Source: Cloeon dipterum
Lineage: Eukaryota > Arthropoda > Insecta > Ephemeroptera > Baetidae
Assembly (NCBI RefSeq): GCF_949628265.1
Contig: NC_088786.1
Coordinates: 17,484,001-17,548,000, forward strand
Direction: 5' to 3'
Length of the DNA stretch: 64,000 nucleotides
Positions 24,466-64,000 of this stretch are shown one piece after another; within the stretch, counting starts at the first letter, position 1, and each line of letters begins with the position of its first letter. A program made the position numbers and the translations under genes. The notes under the pieces are model-generated. The model saw only the letters and a list, made by a program, of their open reading frames with translations, had not been told where the DNA came from and did no database searches.

Positions 24466-24849
24466 CACAATTTAAAGGAATAAAGGAAATGTATATATGA
24501 TATTGTATTTTCATTATCGATATTTATATCGTGCTTGACAATTTCCAAGATGAAAATGAAATATTATTTGATTCAAATAAAATATATAGTTGAATAGTTC
24601 TATAATTAGTCAAAATTCACAATCAGCTTTCTAATTTTAGAGACAAAAATCTCAGTAAGATGATCAAATCAGTTTGGTTATTTGTTGATTTCATTGAAAC
24701 AGGTGCGAGAATAGGAAACGACGAGCAGACATGCACCTCTTTCAAATCCGGTTAATCGGCTGGGCAACCCCTAATTAGAGCTTGCGGCGACCTGCACAGC
24801 ACACGGCAGTCACTTAGTTGTCAACATTGCGTGTACCAATTAGCGAGAT

Positions 24850-25163
24850 GAATGGGCAGCAGCGTGTGTGTGCGCGCGGAGGGGGCGCGTGCGCGGCGGG
24901 CGTGTCGCTCCGTGTGTTGTGAGCACGCCCGCCAGCGTGATCTTGCGGCCGCAGCAGCCGTGCTCCTGTCTCTTGTGTCTATCACTCTTCGCATGCACCG
25001 CGTCCATGCACCATCGGCCGGCAGAAACACGCCCTCGTCCTGAACAGCACGCAAGCAACACGCACGACGCAGCCCGCCGAATGGTGTCTGTCGACGCGAC
25101 GCCGCGAGGGTAGTAACGCCGCCATGACCTCGACTCGCGGCGCTGGTGGTGCCCTCGTGACAG
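24850..25163 (+). other. GC-rich 5' untranslated exon of the long gene
   Basis: A GC-rich, CG-dinucleotide-rich block that ends in a textbook donor (GTGACAG|GTGAGT at 25163). The next acceptor in the right place is TTGCAG at 29076, just before the start codon at 29090. It holds two upstream ORFs. The 5' boundary and transcription start are not determined. Confidence 0.5.
25081..25113 (+). CDS. Upstream ORF 1 (10 codons)
   Basis: ATG to TAG encodes MVSVDATPRG in the proposed 5' untranslated exon. No function is suggested for the peptide. It could lower translation of the main frame if the exon call is right. Confidence 0.3.
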   Translation: MVSVDATPRG

Positions 25164-28100
25164 GTGAGTGACACCCTAGCCTGATGGCACACCTGACTGT
25201 AAATTCATATGTTAATGATCTCTTATTCTATGAAAGAAGTTGTCCTTATTTATATATAGTTATAAACAATTTTCATGTGGAAATAATGTATATTATTTTG
25301 TAAAAAACTTAGAAAAAAAAGTATTTTACACACAATTTATTTTGATACTCTTATTATTACGTATCCTTGAGAAACGTTGTCGCAGTATTAATATGCCAAA
25401 TAAATAAAACTTGAAATTTTGGCACTGGATAATTTTGCTTCTAAGTTGCTGTCAAAAAAGACATTGCTTTTCAGTAGATGGAAAAATTTAATCTTAAATC
25501 GTTAAACATTTTTAACAGAGGGTTTAAATTGAAATTGAATTTTCAGTAAATTGGCAAACTGTTAATTCCAACTAAAATAATGGCTTCCTGGTGTCTTTTG
25601 ATTTAATTTTTGCATAATTATATTTACAAACATTTATATTTTTAGGGTTCTGTCTTCTGCACTGTAAAAAGTATAGACCCTCTAATCGAGTCTTCTAATT
25701 AATCCTGGTATAGGATATTAAAATCAAATTAAGAATTAATTCTGCATAAATGACAGGTCTCGTCACTGGACCTGGAAAAACATGCAACCTGCATGATTTT
25801 TGTTTCCCAGGTTGCACTATTGGATTAAACAAAAAGTATGCCGTAAATTTTAACGTCCCCAAGATAAGTAAAGTACTACTTTAAATTTTAATGCAGAATC
25901 AACAACAATTTGCTCTATAGTCAAAACGAGGTTAAGTGCCATTTTTCTCAAAAAAGTCACATGGTTTAACCATGTTTTCGTGGCTGTTTGTAAATAATCC
26001 TCTTGCGAGACCTGTCTATGTGAGCATCTTGTGAGACCAATTTAACTTCTATATTTTATATCTCCTTTTAATGAAGTAAATTAAGATATTCCACTGTGCT
26101 CCCCGCTTGACGAACTATGGAGATGATTTTCATATAAGTTTGAAAAAAACATTTTTAAACTGATAAATTAAATTAGTAACAAAAATAATTGAATTGTTCC
26201 TTAATGTAAAAGAATCGCCAGCATTGAAAATGCCTCAAAATCATCAAGCTTGAAATAAAAAGACTCGCACCCCCTTGGCTTTGGTATTCAAATCTTGATG
26301 AATGAAGGTGGATATATGTTGCCCTAGTAGACCAATGTTATATCAAAAAATATCAAGTGAAAATTCCTAGAATTGCCTATTTAACAGGGGCACAAATTTG
26401 ACGAATATATAAAATAATGATATTTCAGATAATTGTAGCTTTTTTCAAATTGCTTATGTAAATCCAAAAAATTGATGTCAAAAATTGATTTAAGTTTGAC
26501 GCCCAACAGGTTGTCTTTCTTCCCAAAAAAAACGTGTTAGATTAATGAAATAATTGTGCAGGAAAATCCTAACGAGATCCTTTGATTCTTGTTGAATTTA
26601 GATTCCGGACATATTTCTCGAAGCTAAAACGTCTTTATTAAGTGTAACAAAGACGTTAGTTTCACGAAAATGTCTTCAACTCAACATGTACAAATTAATG
26701 ATTTTCATCAAAATCATACAGAGTTTCTCCATGGCAAAGAAATTTCCTAAAAAGAGGATAGTAAAACAATTAAAATTTTATCCGTGATGAGTAACATGCT
26801 TAACGAATTTCCTGGATTTGTCGCCACCGGTAAAAAAACCTTATTGACTGTACATTCTCAATCAAAGGCTAAAACAATTAAATGAGAACAGAAAAACGTT
26901 GTTCATGTGCCTAGTAAACGAGCCAATTTTTTATTTATCGAGAAAGAGAATGACACGCATGCACGAGCAGCGTCGCCCGCTTGTTTTGCGGCTGTACAGC
27001 ACTCGTCTGCAGCGAACAGCCAGTGCAGGCAGGGCCAGCAGAGACTGTTGACCGACGCGCGCGGCTGGCGGAGAGATTTGGCCCACCGGTGTGTGTAACA
27101 AATGACCCCGGTCTTTAAATGAAGTGACGCATTTTTCGACTATTAATTTGCCGCGTGTCTTTGTCCCCTTCACCGGCAGCCCAGCCCCGGGCGCCGCGGG
27201 CGAAACGTGTGGCTGATTGATAATTAATTAATCGCACGCACCCCTCGGCGGCTGCATCCGAGCGAGAGGATGCTGGCTGTCAATCCTATTTGGCTGGGGG
27301 CCGGACCATAATATAGCACCTTGCCGCGCCGTGGAGCCGCATATAACGAGTGTCAATTATCCCATCCACCCCCGAGCCGCCCGCCGTTCGCGCGTCTCGT
27401 TCATTAGGTATTCATCCGTGCTGATACTGTTTCACTCTGATCTGCTAAATAATGGAACACGTCCTGATCGACGGCGCATGAATGTTGGACTTCTGCAACT
27501 TCCTTTGAAACGAGCAATCCACTCGGAGATGATTTTTCGTCCGATTTTTAAAACTGTTTTAATAAAATGGCACAGTTTAATTTTATAGAGACAGGGCAAC
27601 AAAGGACTTTATTTGACTTGTGTTGAATAACATTAACAGTCGATCAAAATGTTAATTTAAATAATGCGCAAATCCGGACAGTTAAATTTATCGAAAAATT
27701 AAACGGTTTGTCAATGATTATTCCACATTATTTCGTTTCTTCTCGTCGCGGTCTATCCAATGATGTGAAAATGATGAGCTAAATTTCCCTTCCAGCAAAA
27801 TAAATCATGATTTACAATAACGAGATATTGCCCTCCGCGTGATTAGCATGCGCAAACTTTGCAGCCAATTTTTTTACAGAAATCCTAACAGCAACCTTGG
27901 AAAATTTAAGCTCTTTCCCTTTAGGATGTTTTTAAGGAAAAGCTAAATTATTTTTCTGACTCTTTGGTCGAAAACAGTAAAAATTTAGTTTTTGGGACAA
28001 ACTAGTTGCATTCAATTTAGGCTTAAATGATTTGCCTCTGAAGTTTACTTTAGAGTTAATAATCGTTCAAACAGTTCAAACGATCAACTCAAATTACCAC

Positions 28101-29089
28101 TTGCTGAGATTAACAAAAATGTGTGAATCATGCTCTAATGTTGGCTCATTGTTTTCCCTTTACAATATAAAAGGAGTTCAACAATCAGACTAACAAGAAT
28201 TCTGTTCTGTTTACTTGCCTTTTTTATGAACAGTTAGTTAAAAAAGTGGCTTTGTTGCTATTGCTCATTGTTGTTGCTACGACCGTTGCGTTCACACGCA
28301 TTTATGAATCCTGCGAATTTCAAGCTCCCAGCTCAATCACATTCAACTTCCGCAAGTAATCCTTTCACGCTCTTTTTTAGTTAGTGCGAAAAAATGCAGA
28401 TCTGATTTTGTAAAATCTGTCCATATTATCTTGGCATTTTTACCTTGTATGTATGATACATATGCAAAGCTACAAAAGTATTTTATTTTACCATGGATAA
28501 AAATTGAGAAGAGTATGCAATTTCTTGATGAAACTTTTAACTCGCTTTCATTGTTCAAAAGTTTGTTTGTTGGAAGCAGAAAAAATATCTGGCTATGTAC
28601 TTGATTATAAAATTTCAAGTAAAATGTGCTTAAGAATACACAAGCGACATAAATTTAAAATTTTCAAGCTTGTATAAATGTATTATTGAAATTAATTTAA
28701 CAATTTTTATTTATCATTTTATTAATATTAATTTTGGCCCTGAACAAACTCACCAAAATGGTTTAAGACTGATTAAATTCAATCCTGCAATAGAATAAAG
28801 ATGAAACGTAAATATTTTGGCTTAAACTTCGAATTATTATAAAATAAAACACGAGACGGAGAAGGCATCATCCTCGTGATTTAAAAGAGCCCGTAGACAA
28901 AATCGAAGTACTACAGAAAATTAAAAAATGGCTTCTCTCCTTGAATAAGTCTGTCCCCTTTTTTTGCAGCAATCATTTTGCGAACAAAAGATTATCCGTC
29001 AGAATTGGCTGCACCTGTAATATTTAAAAAAATACTCCCTTACAAATTGAAATTTGATTTGTGACGAATGTTGCAGGTGGTGCGGAGTG

Positions 29090-29090
<1 letters not shown>
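25124..29090 (+). CDS. Spliced upstream ORF 2, stop overlaps main start
   Basis: ATG at 25124 in a perfect GCCGCCATG context. The frame runs 40 nt to 25163, is joined to 29077, and ends at TGA 29088-29090, coding MTSTRGAGGALVTGGAE. The A of the TGA is the A of the next ATG (29090), forming TGATG. This arrangement is typical of coupled termination and reinitiation. It depends on the 25163-29077 splice being real. Confidence 0.4.
27737..27935 (+). repeat. Dispersed repeat family A, copy 3
   Basis: The most complete copy: GCGGTCTATCCAATGATGTG, ATGAGCTAAATTTC, AAATAAATCATGATTT, TTAGCATGCGCAAACTTTGC and AACCTTGGAAAATTTAAGCTC. It lies in the first intron of the long gene. Confidence 0.55.
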
Positions 29091-57714
<28,624 letters not shown>

Positions 57715-58327
57715 TAATTTATAATCCATCCCGCACCACTGCTTTCCTTATTGATCTTCAGGAATATGTATTTGCAGCTGGGCTTGAGGATTTGGAAAGG
57801 CTCTAAGTCCTGAGAACTATTAATTATTATTAGAAACAGCGTTATTTATGTTACTGATTCTCTCCAATTCAAAATTGGCAAAAATATTGTGTTGACTATA
57901 ATTAAGCGTTGAAAAAGGTCCATTTTTAGTGATGATATATCGCCAAACAATTATTACCAACCAGTCAACCGTTCCTGTTAAGAAAATGATCCGTGCCTGG
58001 TACTGATTTGCTATGATATGCTTTTCACTAGCATAAGATAATTATTTACTTTTATCACTCGTAAGTTTGTCCCGAGGGAAACATACATTACATAACTAAT
58101 GCGCTACAATCATGCCCTTCAGTCAATTGTATGTACTGTAAGGTGCGTGTGTCATTATTATCATTCCCAGCTCTTTCTTTAACCAAATGCGTGCAAGGCA
58201 CAGTGTAACCAAGAGTGCTAAAATAACTTACATTTTCATTTTTCCATCTTCTGTAGTGATGAGATTCTTATGTTGTTACGAGTGGTGAGGCTGCTGAGAT
58301 TTCCTGTCTATCAACCACATTAATACC

Positions 58328-58333
58328 AATAAA
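58328..58333 (+). terminator. Likely polyadenylation signal of the long gene
   Basis: First AATAAA after the stop at 57714, about 610 bp downstream. Confidence 0.45.
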
Positions 58334-59352
58334 GTTACAACAACATTATACATCAATTAATTAGTGCTATTTTAATATTCTGGATTTGTTGACTGCACTT
58401 TTTCTCAGTAAATCGGGGTATATAATCTAGATTAACTTCTTCTCTCCTCATTACACTGAAAAGACGGCCACAGCTTTAAATCTTTTTCATTTTTCAAATA
58501 GCAACTTCTAGTTATTTTTCAATATATTTATCTTAATTTAAATTTTTGCTGTCTAATTTTGGGATTAAATGTCAAAAAGTGTAACACGTATTTTGTACAA
58601 ATTGTCAGGAATACATTGCCAATTACTACTATTTTTCAAGATACTGAGGGTCAAAGGTCGGTAAAGGGCACATATTTTAGGGTTAGTGTAAATTGCGTGA
58701 AAAATTTCATTTTGACCCTCTGACCATGCTTTATATCACTTCCGATTTCTGATTAGTGCATAATCGAACTCTGGCCACAGGGTGTAGTATCCATATGCTA
58801 TCGTCTCGATTTATTATATGTGGCTAGAGTATAAGAATAAATTAGTCAGGAACACCAGATGAATAGCTATAGCTTCAAATTATTAATTTCACAGGTATTC
58901 TAGCAATCAACAGCGATCGTCACCTTTTAATTCTTACAGGTATATTTTATGAATTACCATACGCCATAAGAGTCACCTCGCCTAAAGAGACATTATATAA
59001 GGGTAGCCCTCGTGCGATCAGCATCATTCAATTGTTATATCTTATTGACACCCATCTGTTGGGCTCTGTTTATTTGTTTAATTTTAAAAATCTACACACC
59101 ATTTATATTACTAAGTCATTGGCAAGACTTCTGTAGTTTTCAAATAAATCTTTTCTTTATAAAAAAATTAAAATGTGCAAGTCGACCCTTTGAAAGCCAT
59201 CAGGGGGCTCAAGAAACACCAAAAATCTCATTTCTTTTGAGGTTAAATTTAATTAAATCCCACAAAAAATTTTGATAAACTAGTTATTTTCATGTCTGAT
59301 TATTTTCTTTTGAAAGTTCGTGATTTTCAAAGAAGTACACCAGTACAATGCT

Positions 59353-59358
59353 TTTATT
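59353..59358 (-). terminator. Polyadenylation signal of the CAP gene
   Basis: AATAAA on the minus strand 37 bp after the stop codon of the CAP gene. Confidence 0.6.
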
Positions 59359-59394
59359 TTCAATTTTGTTTCTGAAATTCGTGTATTCATCCCG

Positions 59395-62045
59395 TTAGAG
59401 CAGCAGGAATCTCCTATACATACAAAACAGCAGGCCCATGACGGCGGCAGCCAAGAGCATCAAACCCAGAGAGAGCAGAATGGGATGAGAGTCGTCTCGA
59501 TCTGGATTGTATTTAGCTCCTGCAAAGCAGAGAAACGAAAAATTACAAATTAGTTTCTTCTTGCAATTACATAATTATCGTTACCAAAAAACCCAAGCGA
59601 GGTGAAAAGTTCATCATTGCAGAGCGCCAAGTAATGGCTCTTGAATGTCTCCAGTTGGCAGGGGTCCTTGAATTCCTTATTCCCCTTATTTGTTGTGCAG
59701 AGACCCTTGTAATGATTGGAAAACACGGGGCAATTTGGCTCTCCCGCCTCGTAAACAGGCTGGTTGATGAAGTTCCCTCTGGAAGTAACCGAGTTTGTTA
59801 AAAAAATTACATTTTCGATAATATTTAAAAGTTGCAAAATATTCTTACGCCTTGCCAAAGTTGCACACAAGCAGTTTGGTTTCGCCAACCTTGCCGTTTT
59901 TGGTCTCATTGTAGACCGACCTGCCGCAGCCAATCCGCGACGTATCCGCCCACACAATCTGGCTCGCCGGAAAGTAATCAGGTTTAGCGATAAGTTTTTG
60001 CCAATTATAGACATCTTACTGATAGATTCTCCTTAATGTCACTTTATTTTAATTATGATTAAAAAATAAAAACAGAAAAACTGATATTGCGTTCAAAGGA
60101 ATTGAAAATCGTACCTGCGTAAAGTGGCCGGTTTGCGGCACAACCTGAAATTGACTAATGTAAGGAGCAGGGTATCCGGGTTTGTCCACCTCGTTAAACA
60201 TGGCGATCGTGGAGCTTAAGATTATCATTGGTGCGGGCCCAGGTGACCACCACTCATACGCAACGTTCTGGCCGACAGCAAATCTCTCTGATTAAACCAT
60301 AAACTTTAAACATTATTTTCTATAGGTGTAGAGATCGATTTATTTCAGATAACTGATATTCATTTGAATAATCTTCCCACAATTTGAAAAAAATCAAATC
60401 AAGACCGATTAACAATAAAATTTCAAATTTCGTATAATTTCTCCAAAAATTTAACGGGCTAGAATATTTCGTTCGACTTCGATTCCTCGAGTCGCGATCT
60501 ATCCAGGTGTGTGAATTATGTACGAGCTAAATATCACTCCTGATGAAATAAACCACGATTTTCAATAAGGAAACATAGCTCACCGTTTCATTAGCATTAT
60601 AAACTTTGGAGATAATTTCCTCAGAAATTTTAACATCAACCTGGGAAAATTTTAGCTCATCTTTCCTAATTTTCAGAAAATATAAAATTTATTCTTAAGA
60701 AATTTGCAGTGTAAACCCACTTTAAGCAAATAGAGAATGCAGTCAATTTACTTTACCAACACTCCTGTTTCTGTCATGACCAAAGGTGCACTGTTCAGCC
60801 CATCTCTGTGCCACCTCTGCCAGTTCGTCATCCCAGGTCTGAAACCGGGCATTTATTTTAATAGCCTGAGCATAACAATCAATACTGTACTTACCAGCTC
60901 TCTCATATTCTTGGCCGGTGGGTGATGAGGCAACTTCCCCGTCGCCACAAATGAGCGCAGCTTATTGTGAATCCTCACCAGGGCATCCTTATCGTAAATC
61001 GATAATTGTGTGTCGCGAGCTGTTGCCATTAAGATATTTGTTCAATTCAATTTGGCAATTTGGATTATTTCTTTACAAAAAACCGTCGTAAATAATAAAT
61101 ACATTTAACAATACAGAGCAAAATAAAAAAAAAAATGAAAAACGTGGAAAACTTTGTAACTTCATGATTTTTAACCCCCAGTCAATTTGCGACTGATTCT
61201 GATAGAATTTGGGGTTTTTGTTGCATACGAAAACCAGCTAAATGTCTTATTTTGCATAAAGTTCATATTGCAGTTCGGGTTTTTTTTTTCGAGATAGTCT
61301 GCAAAATTTAAAATCTGACTGAAACTTTGGTCCTGATTTGATAATTGTACATTGTTAAGAACTAACTAACAACATGATCATCTGTTAATAATTCTAATCG
61401 ATTAATTTAAGTTTTTTTGTTGGCCTGTATTAAATAATCTCACTCTAAAACTACTTAAAGTGAAATATTAGAAAAATATTGTGGATATATTATGTAAAAA
61501 AAGATTCGAATTGAAAACGACCTAACGCAAACTTAAAACTTAATTCAAAAACACGTTTGGTCCTTCAGACTGGTCTTAAGTTTAATAAAACAAGATTAGT
61601 TAAAAATGACCAGTCAATTTTAAATGCTCAAAATTAGCGATCTAATTTTTAAAATTGGTTCTAGTGATTTAAATGTGTGCAAGAAAGACCAAATTTATAA
61701 ATTATATCAAGATGATACTGTTTCCCAGATTTTCCAATCGTAAAAGAGAGTCCTATTTCCAATTATGTATACCAAAAAATTGTTTTCGTAAAGTCCAGTT
61801 CTAATAATTTCCGGAAATGTTATCTCATTGTTACATAATTATTGTCAACTCTGAATACCCAACCCTGACCTTTTTTGCTTTCACTTACACACTAAAACTT
61901 TTCCAGGGGCACAGTTTCTTGGCTTCAAACACATGGTGTGGTCTGGATAACGTTCATACTTTGGTGGATGGCAAGCTGACGAGGCGCCGCGAAGAAAAGC
62001 ACAAAACGCGAGGAAAACAAGGGCGGACATAACGACCGCCCGCAT
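59395..62045 (-). CDS. Membrane-anchored CAP-superfamily (venom allergen 5-like) protein
   Basis: Seven exons on the minus strand, 62045-61889, 61019-60895, 60838-60757, 60287-60115, 59958-59849, 59778-59585 and 59519-59395, join in phase to 321 residues. A signal peptide (about 1-23, ending GASSA) precedes a Cys-containing linker. The CAP domain follows: [48 protein letters not shown] (CAP1 signature, about 174-182) and [12 protein letters not shown] (CAP2), then an antigen-5 type Cys-rich end. The last exon adds a membrane helix (about 294-315, [18 protein letters not shown]) and a short basic tail (YRRF), so it should be a type I surface protein, not a secreted one. The family includes venom allergens and non-venom paralogs; the anchor argues for the latter. 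Its role is unknown. Confidence 0.88.
60478..60680 (+). repeat. Dispersed repeat family A, copy 4
   Basis: GTCGCGATCTATCCAGGTGT, ACGAGCTAAAT, AAATAAACCACGATTTTC, TTAGCATTATAAACTTTGGA and AACCTGGGAAAATTTTAGCTC, collinear with copy 3. It lies in an intron of the CAP gene. Confidence 0.55.
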
Positions 62046-63341
62046 GAACTGGATTAGAAATATTTTTAATCTGATTTTATAAGCCTTTTGTTGCAACAAT
62101 CACGTTGCTTCAAGAAACATAGTCAGTGCGTTTTGTTTAACGACAAAACACACTGGCTATAGAAAAACAGGGATCAAAACCACAAAATGTGGTTTTGCAG
62201 CGTTTTTATCGTGCAAAGCGTCATAGCAAGTTATTTCCGTTTGATTTGATCTTCTAACACTTAAGATTTATTGGTTTAATAAAATTCAAGAAAAATAAAT
62301 AAAGCTGAAACCAAAATGTTATTCTTTCTCTTTAAAATTTCAACACATTTTACAATGCCGTGACTGTGCTTGTTGATAGTAGAAGAGACGAAAGTTATGA
62401 TAGTAATATACCGAGAAGGCCAACAAAAACTCTCAATTTTTATCAGAGTTGGCGTCCCCCGCGTGAAACACTTTTTAGTTTTATAGGGCGGAAGTGGCAG
62501 AATGCTTTTTCAAAACTCACTTAAAATGGTCAGCAAAAATTTCCGAAGTGTACCCGCGCTGTTTGCGGAGTTGGCAGATTTGCCTGGAATTTTGGGGCCA
62601 AGTATCCCCATGTCTTGAGGCTCTAAAATATGATCCATAGTAAATTCCAACCCCCTCATCCCCTCGGGTCTGCGGGGTGGTTTTTAAAAATGTCGTGTTT
62701 TTTCGACAGAGCGAGTAACCTAGCTCCAGGAATACACACTCCTACCGAAAACTGTTACACTCGTATTAACCGAGTACTTTCGATTACATATATAGAGTTC
62801 ATCCCAGATGTCACAGATCAAAGCCACTTTCAATGAGCCCGAGACAATCAAATTTTAATTTGGAAATAAATGTATCTAGAACACTGATTTTTTGCCTCAA
62901 AATACAGCCCAGCTAAGTAGCCAAAACATATCAAACAAAAACAGTGGTGTTTGGCTAAGAGTTTTTTTTTAAATAAATTATTTAATATTTAAAAACGTGG
63001 ATTTTTGCCACAATTAAAAATTTCAAATCTTTCAAAATACTTATTTTTGCTTGGTTTTGGACTATTACCTCACGAAAACACACGAACACAATTGACCAGT
63101 TGAACACCTTATAAATTAGATGTTTATTCACCTTGTCTCGCAAAGGATGGATTTTTTGTTAAACTCAATCGAAATTAATATCTGTTTTTAAGTTGCCTCT
63201 AAACATTTGCATTTCGTAATTTTCACTGACCAAATAAATTATAAGCAATTAATCGATTATTAATAATATTCTTCCAAGTTTTTGCTAGCGTTTTATTAGC
63301 AAAGGTGCCTCGCGCGTTTTACGACACAAAAAGTGAAATAT
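62046..63341. other. Spacer between CAP and lectin-like genes
   Basis: AT-rich. The plus-strand frame 62630-62836 has no recognisable domain. The minus-strand AATAAA at 63292-63297 probably belongs to the lectin-like gene. The CAP promoter should lie just above 62045 but no motif is clear. Confidence 0.4.
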
Positions 63342-63577
63342 TTAGTGCGGATCGCAGACGTGCGTCACTCCACACAGAATTTTGCCGTTGCGTCGCGCGC
63401 AGTTTTTGCTCAGAACAGTTTTCTCGTTCGCGGGGCAACTTGTTGGGTCCCCAGGGGGCGTGGCGTCGGGCCAGGGCTGGAAGAGAGTCTCGTCGTTGAT
63501 CTCAAGGGCGTACATGCCGCCGCTCGAGAGGTCCATCATGCCAGTGAAGAAAAAAGTGTTGTTCCCTTCAGAGCGTC
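63342..63577 (-). CDS. C-type lectin-like domain, terminal exon (partial gene)
   Basis: On the minus strand an acceptor CACTTAG ends at 63578 and the exon reads in phase 2 to a stop at 63342, giving about 77 residues. The pattern FFFTGMMDLSSGGMYALE, then FQPWPDATPPGDPTSC, VLSKNC and GKILCG resembles the second half of a C-type lectin fold (W/F-TSG-D-L, W-x-P-x-P, C, C, C). The usual WND before the third Cys is missing, so calcium-sugar binding is doubtful. Four Cys remain. Upstream exons lie beyond 63577, probably outside the window. Polyadenylation signal at 63292-63297. The assignment is by pattern only. Confidence 0.5.
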
Positions 63578-64000
63578 CTAAGTGATTTATTATTTTTCAT
63601 TATTTCTCATTTCCAAATTAATTCTAAATTCGGTTTTAGAGCTGTGACATTTTTTTTCATATTCAAGTGTTGTTTTAAATTTTCTAAATTGGATTTTTAT
63701 CTTCTGATGTTTCCTTATTCAACTAAAAAATCAAATTGCTTATAATAATTTAGGAAATCAACACACAATACATGCCATTCTTATCAAAAATAAAATTTAA
63801 CTTTATAGAAATTGATAATAAATAATTATCAGACGAAATATCATGGTTTGGAGGACTTTACTGGCTTGAGGTAAAGCAAACTCAACGAAACTCTCACAAT
63901 AAATTAATTTATTTCTGGTAAATGGATTCAAAAATATTTTCGACAAAATTTTAATTTTACAGATTTTACGGGAAAATTTTGTAAAGCTTTGCGACCTCGG
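63578..64000. other. AT-rich right edge
   Basis: Probable intron of the partial lectin-like gene. No exon, RNA gene or repeat was recognised. Confidence 0.4.

Larger units (their letters stand above)
20793..24840. other. Intergenic DNA between PARP and the long unassigned gene
   Basis: AT-rich parts alternate with GC-rich blocks at about 21660-22330 and 22900-23460. The first GC block has an alternating GCGCGC run at 21991-22003. No coding exon or RNA gene is recognised. Dispersed repeat copies lie near 21240-21380 and 24298-24465. Confidence 0.4.
57718..59394. other. 3' flank of the long gene and spacer to the CAP gene
   Basis: AT-rich and non-coding. It holds the likely 3' untranslated region of the long gene, then no recognised feature until the convergent CAP gene's polyadenylation signal. 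Confidence 0.5.

Noticed and set aside
29054-29089. Upstream in-frame extension CDECCRWCGVM of the long gene
   Set aside because: A TTGCAG acceptor lies inside it and a strong donor at 25163 fits, so these codons are most likely intronic; the Cys cluster is probably chance.

Overview
The window is AT-rich eukaryotic DNA with spliced genes, GT-AG introns from about 60 bp to almost 17 kb, AATAAA signals and microsatellites. The gene set (cystinosin, U11/U12-35K, COX8, a CAP/antigen-5 protein, a C-type lectin-like exon) points to an arthropod, most likely an insect. The species cannot be fixed from the sequence alone. All exon joins below were worked out by eye. Each full gene model closes in frame: the exon lengths sum to a multiple of three.

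Left part (1-11 kb). A nine-exon cystinosin gene (1792-5415, +) is followed by three minus-strand genes. The first is an MBD-domain protein (6669-7877) with an internal three-unit repeat. The second is SNRNP35 of the minor spliceosome (9328-9882). The third is COX8 (9940-10625), whose small exons fall below the usual ORF size cut-off. COX8 ends only 57 bp before the SNRNP35 start codon and no polyadenylation signal separates them, so the pair may be dicistronic.

Middle part (11-25 kb). A five-exon gene (12911-20792, +) encodes a 931-residue PARP-family protein. It has a long disordered N-terminus, a catalytic domain with a mono-ADP-ribosyltransferase type triad (H-Y-V), and a 101-residue Trp-rich basic tail with no acidic residue. 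About 4 kb of non-coding DNA follows.

Right-centre (25-58 kb). A very long unassigned gene begins with a GC-rich 5' exon ending at 25163. Its coding start (29090) overlaps the stop of a spliced upstream ORF as TGATG. A 16.8 kb intron full of alternating GC-rich and AT-rich blocks leads to a large exon at 46004, then eleven more exons to 57714. The model encodes 1483 residues, mostly disordered. A triple-CCAAT block at 49764-49825 and a phase-compatible small exon at 50035-50058 suggest an internal promoter making a 994-residue C-terminal form, or two separate genes.

Right end (58-64 kb). A seven-exon CAP-superfamily (venom allergen 5-like) gene on the minus strand (59395-62045) carries a signal peptide and a C-terminal transmembrane anchor. 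A terminal exon of a C-type lectin-like gene (63342-63577, -) continues past the window edge.

Repeats include two dispersed AT-rich families, a hAT-like MITE, a tRNA-half insertion with 12-bp target duplications, a 69-nt hairpin, a (TC)59 tract and a CA/TA microsatellite.
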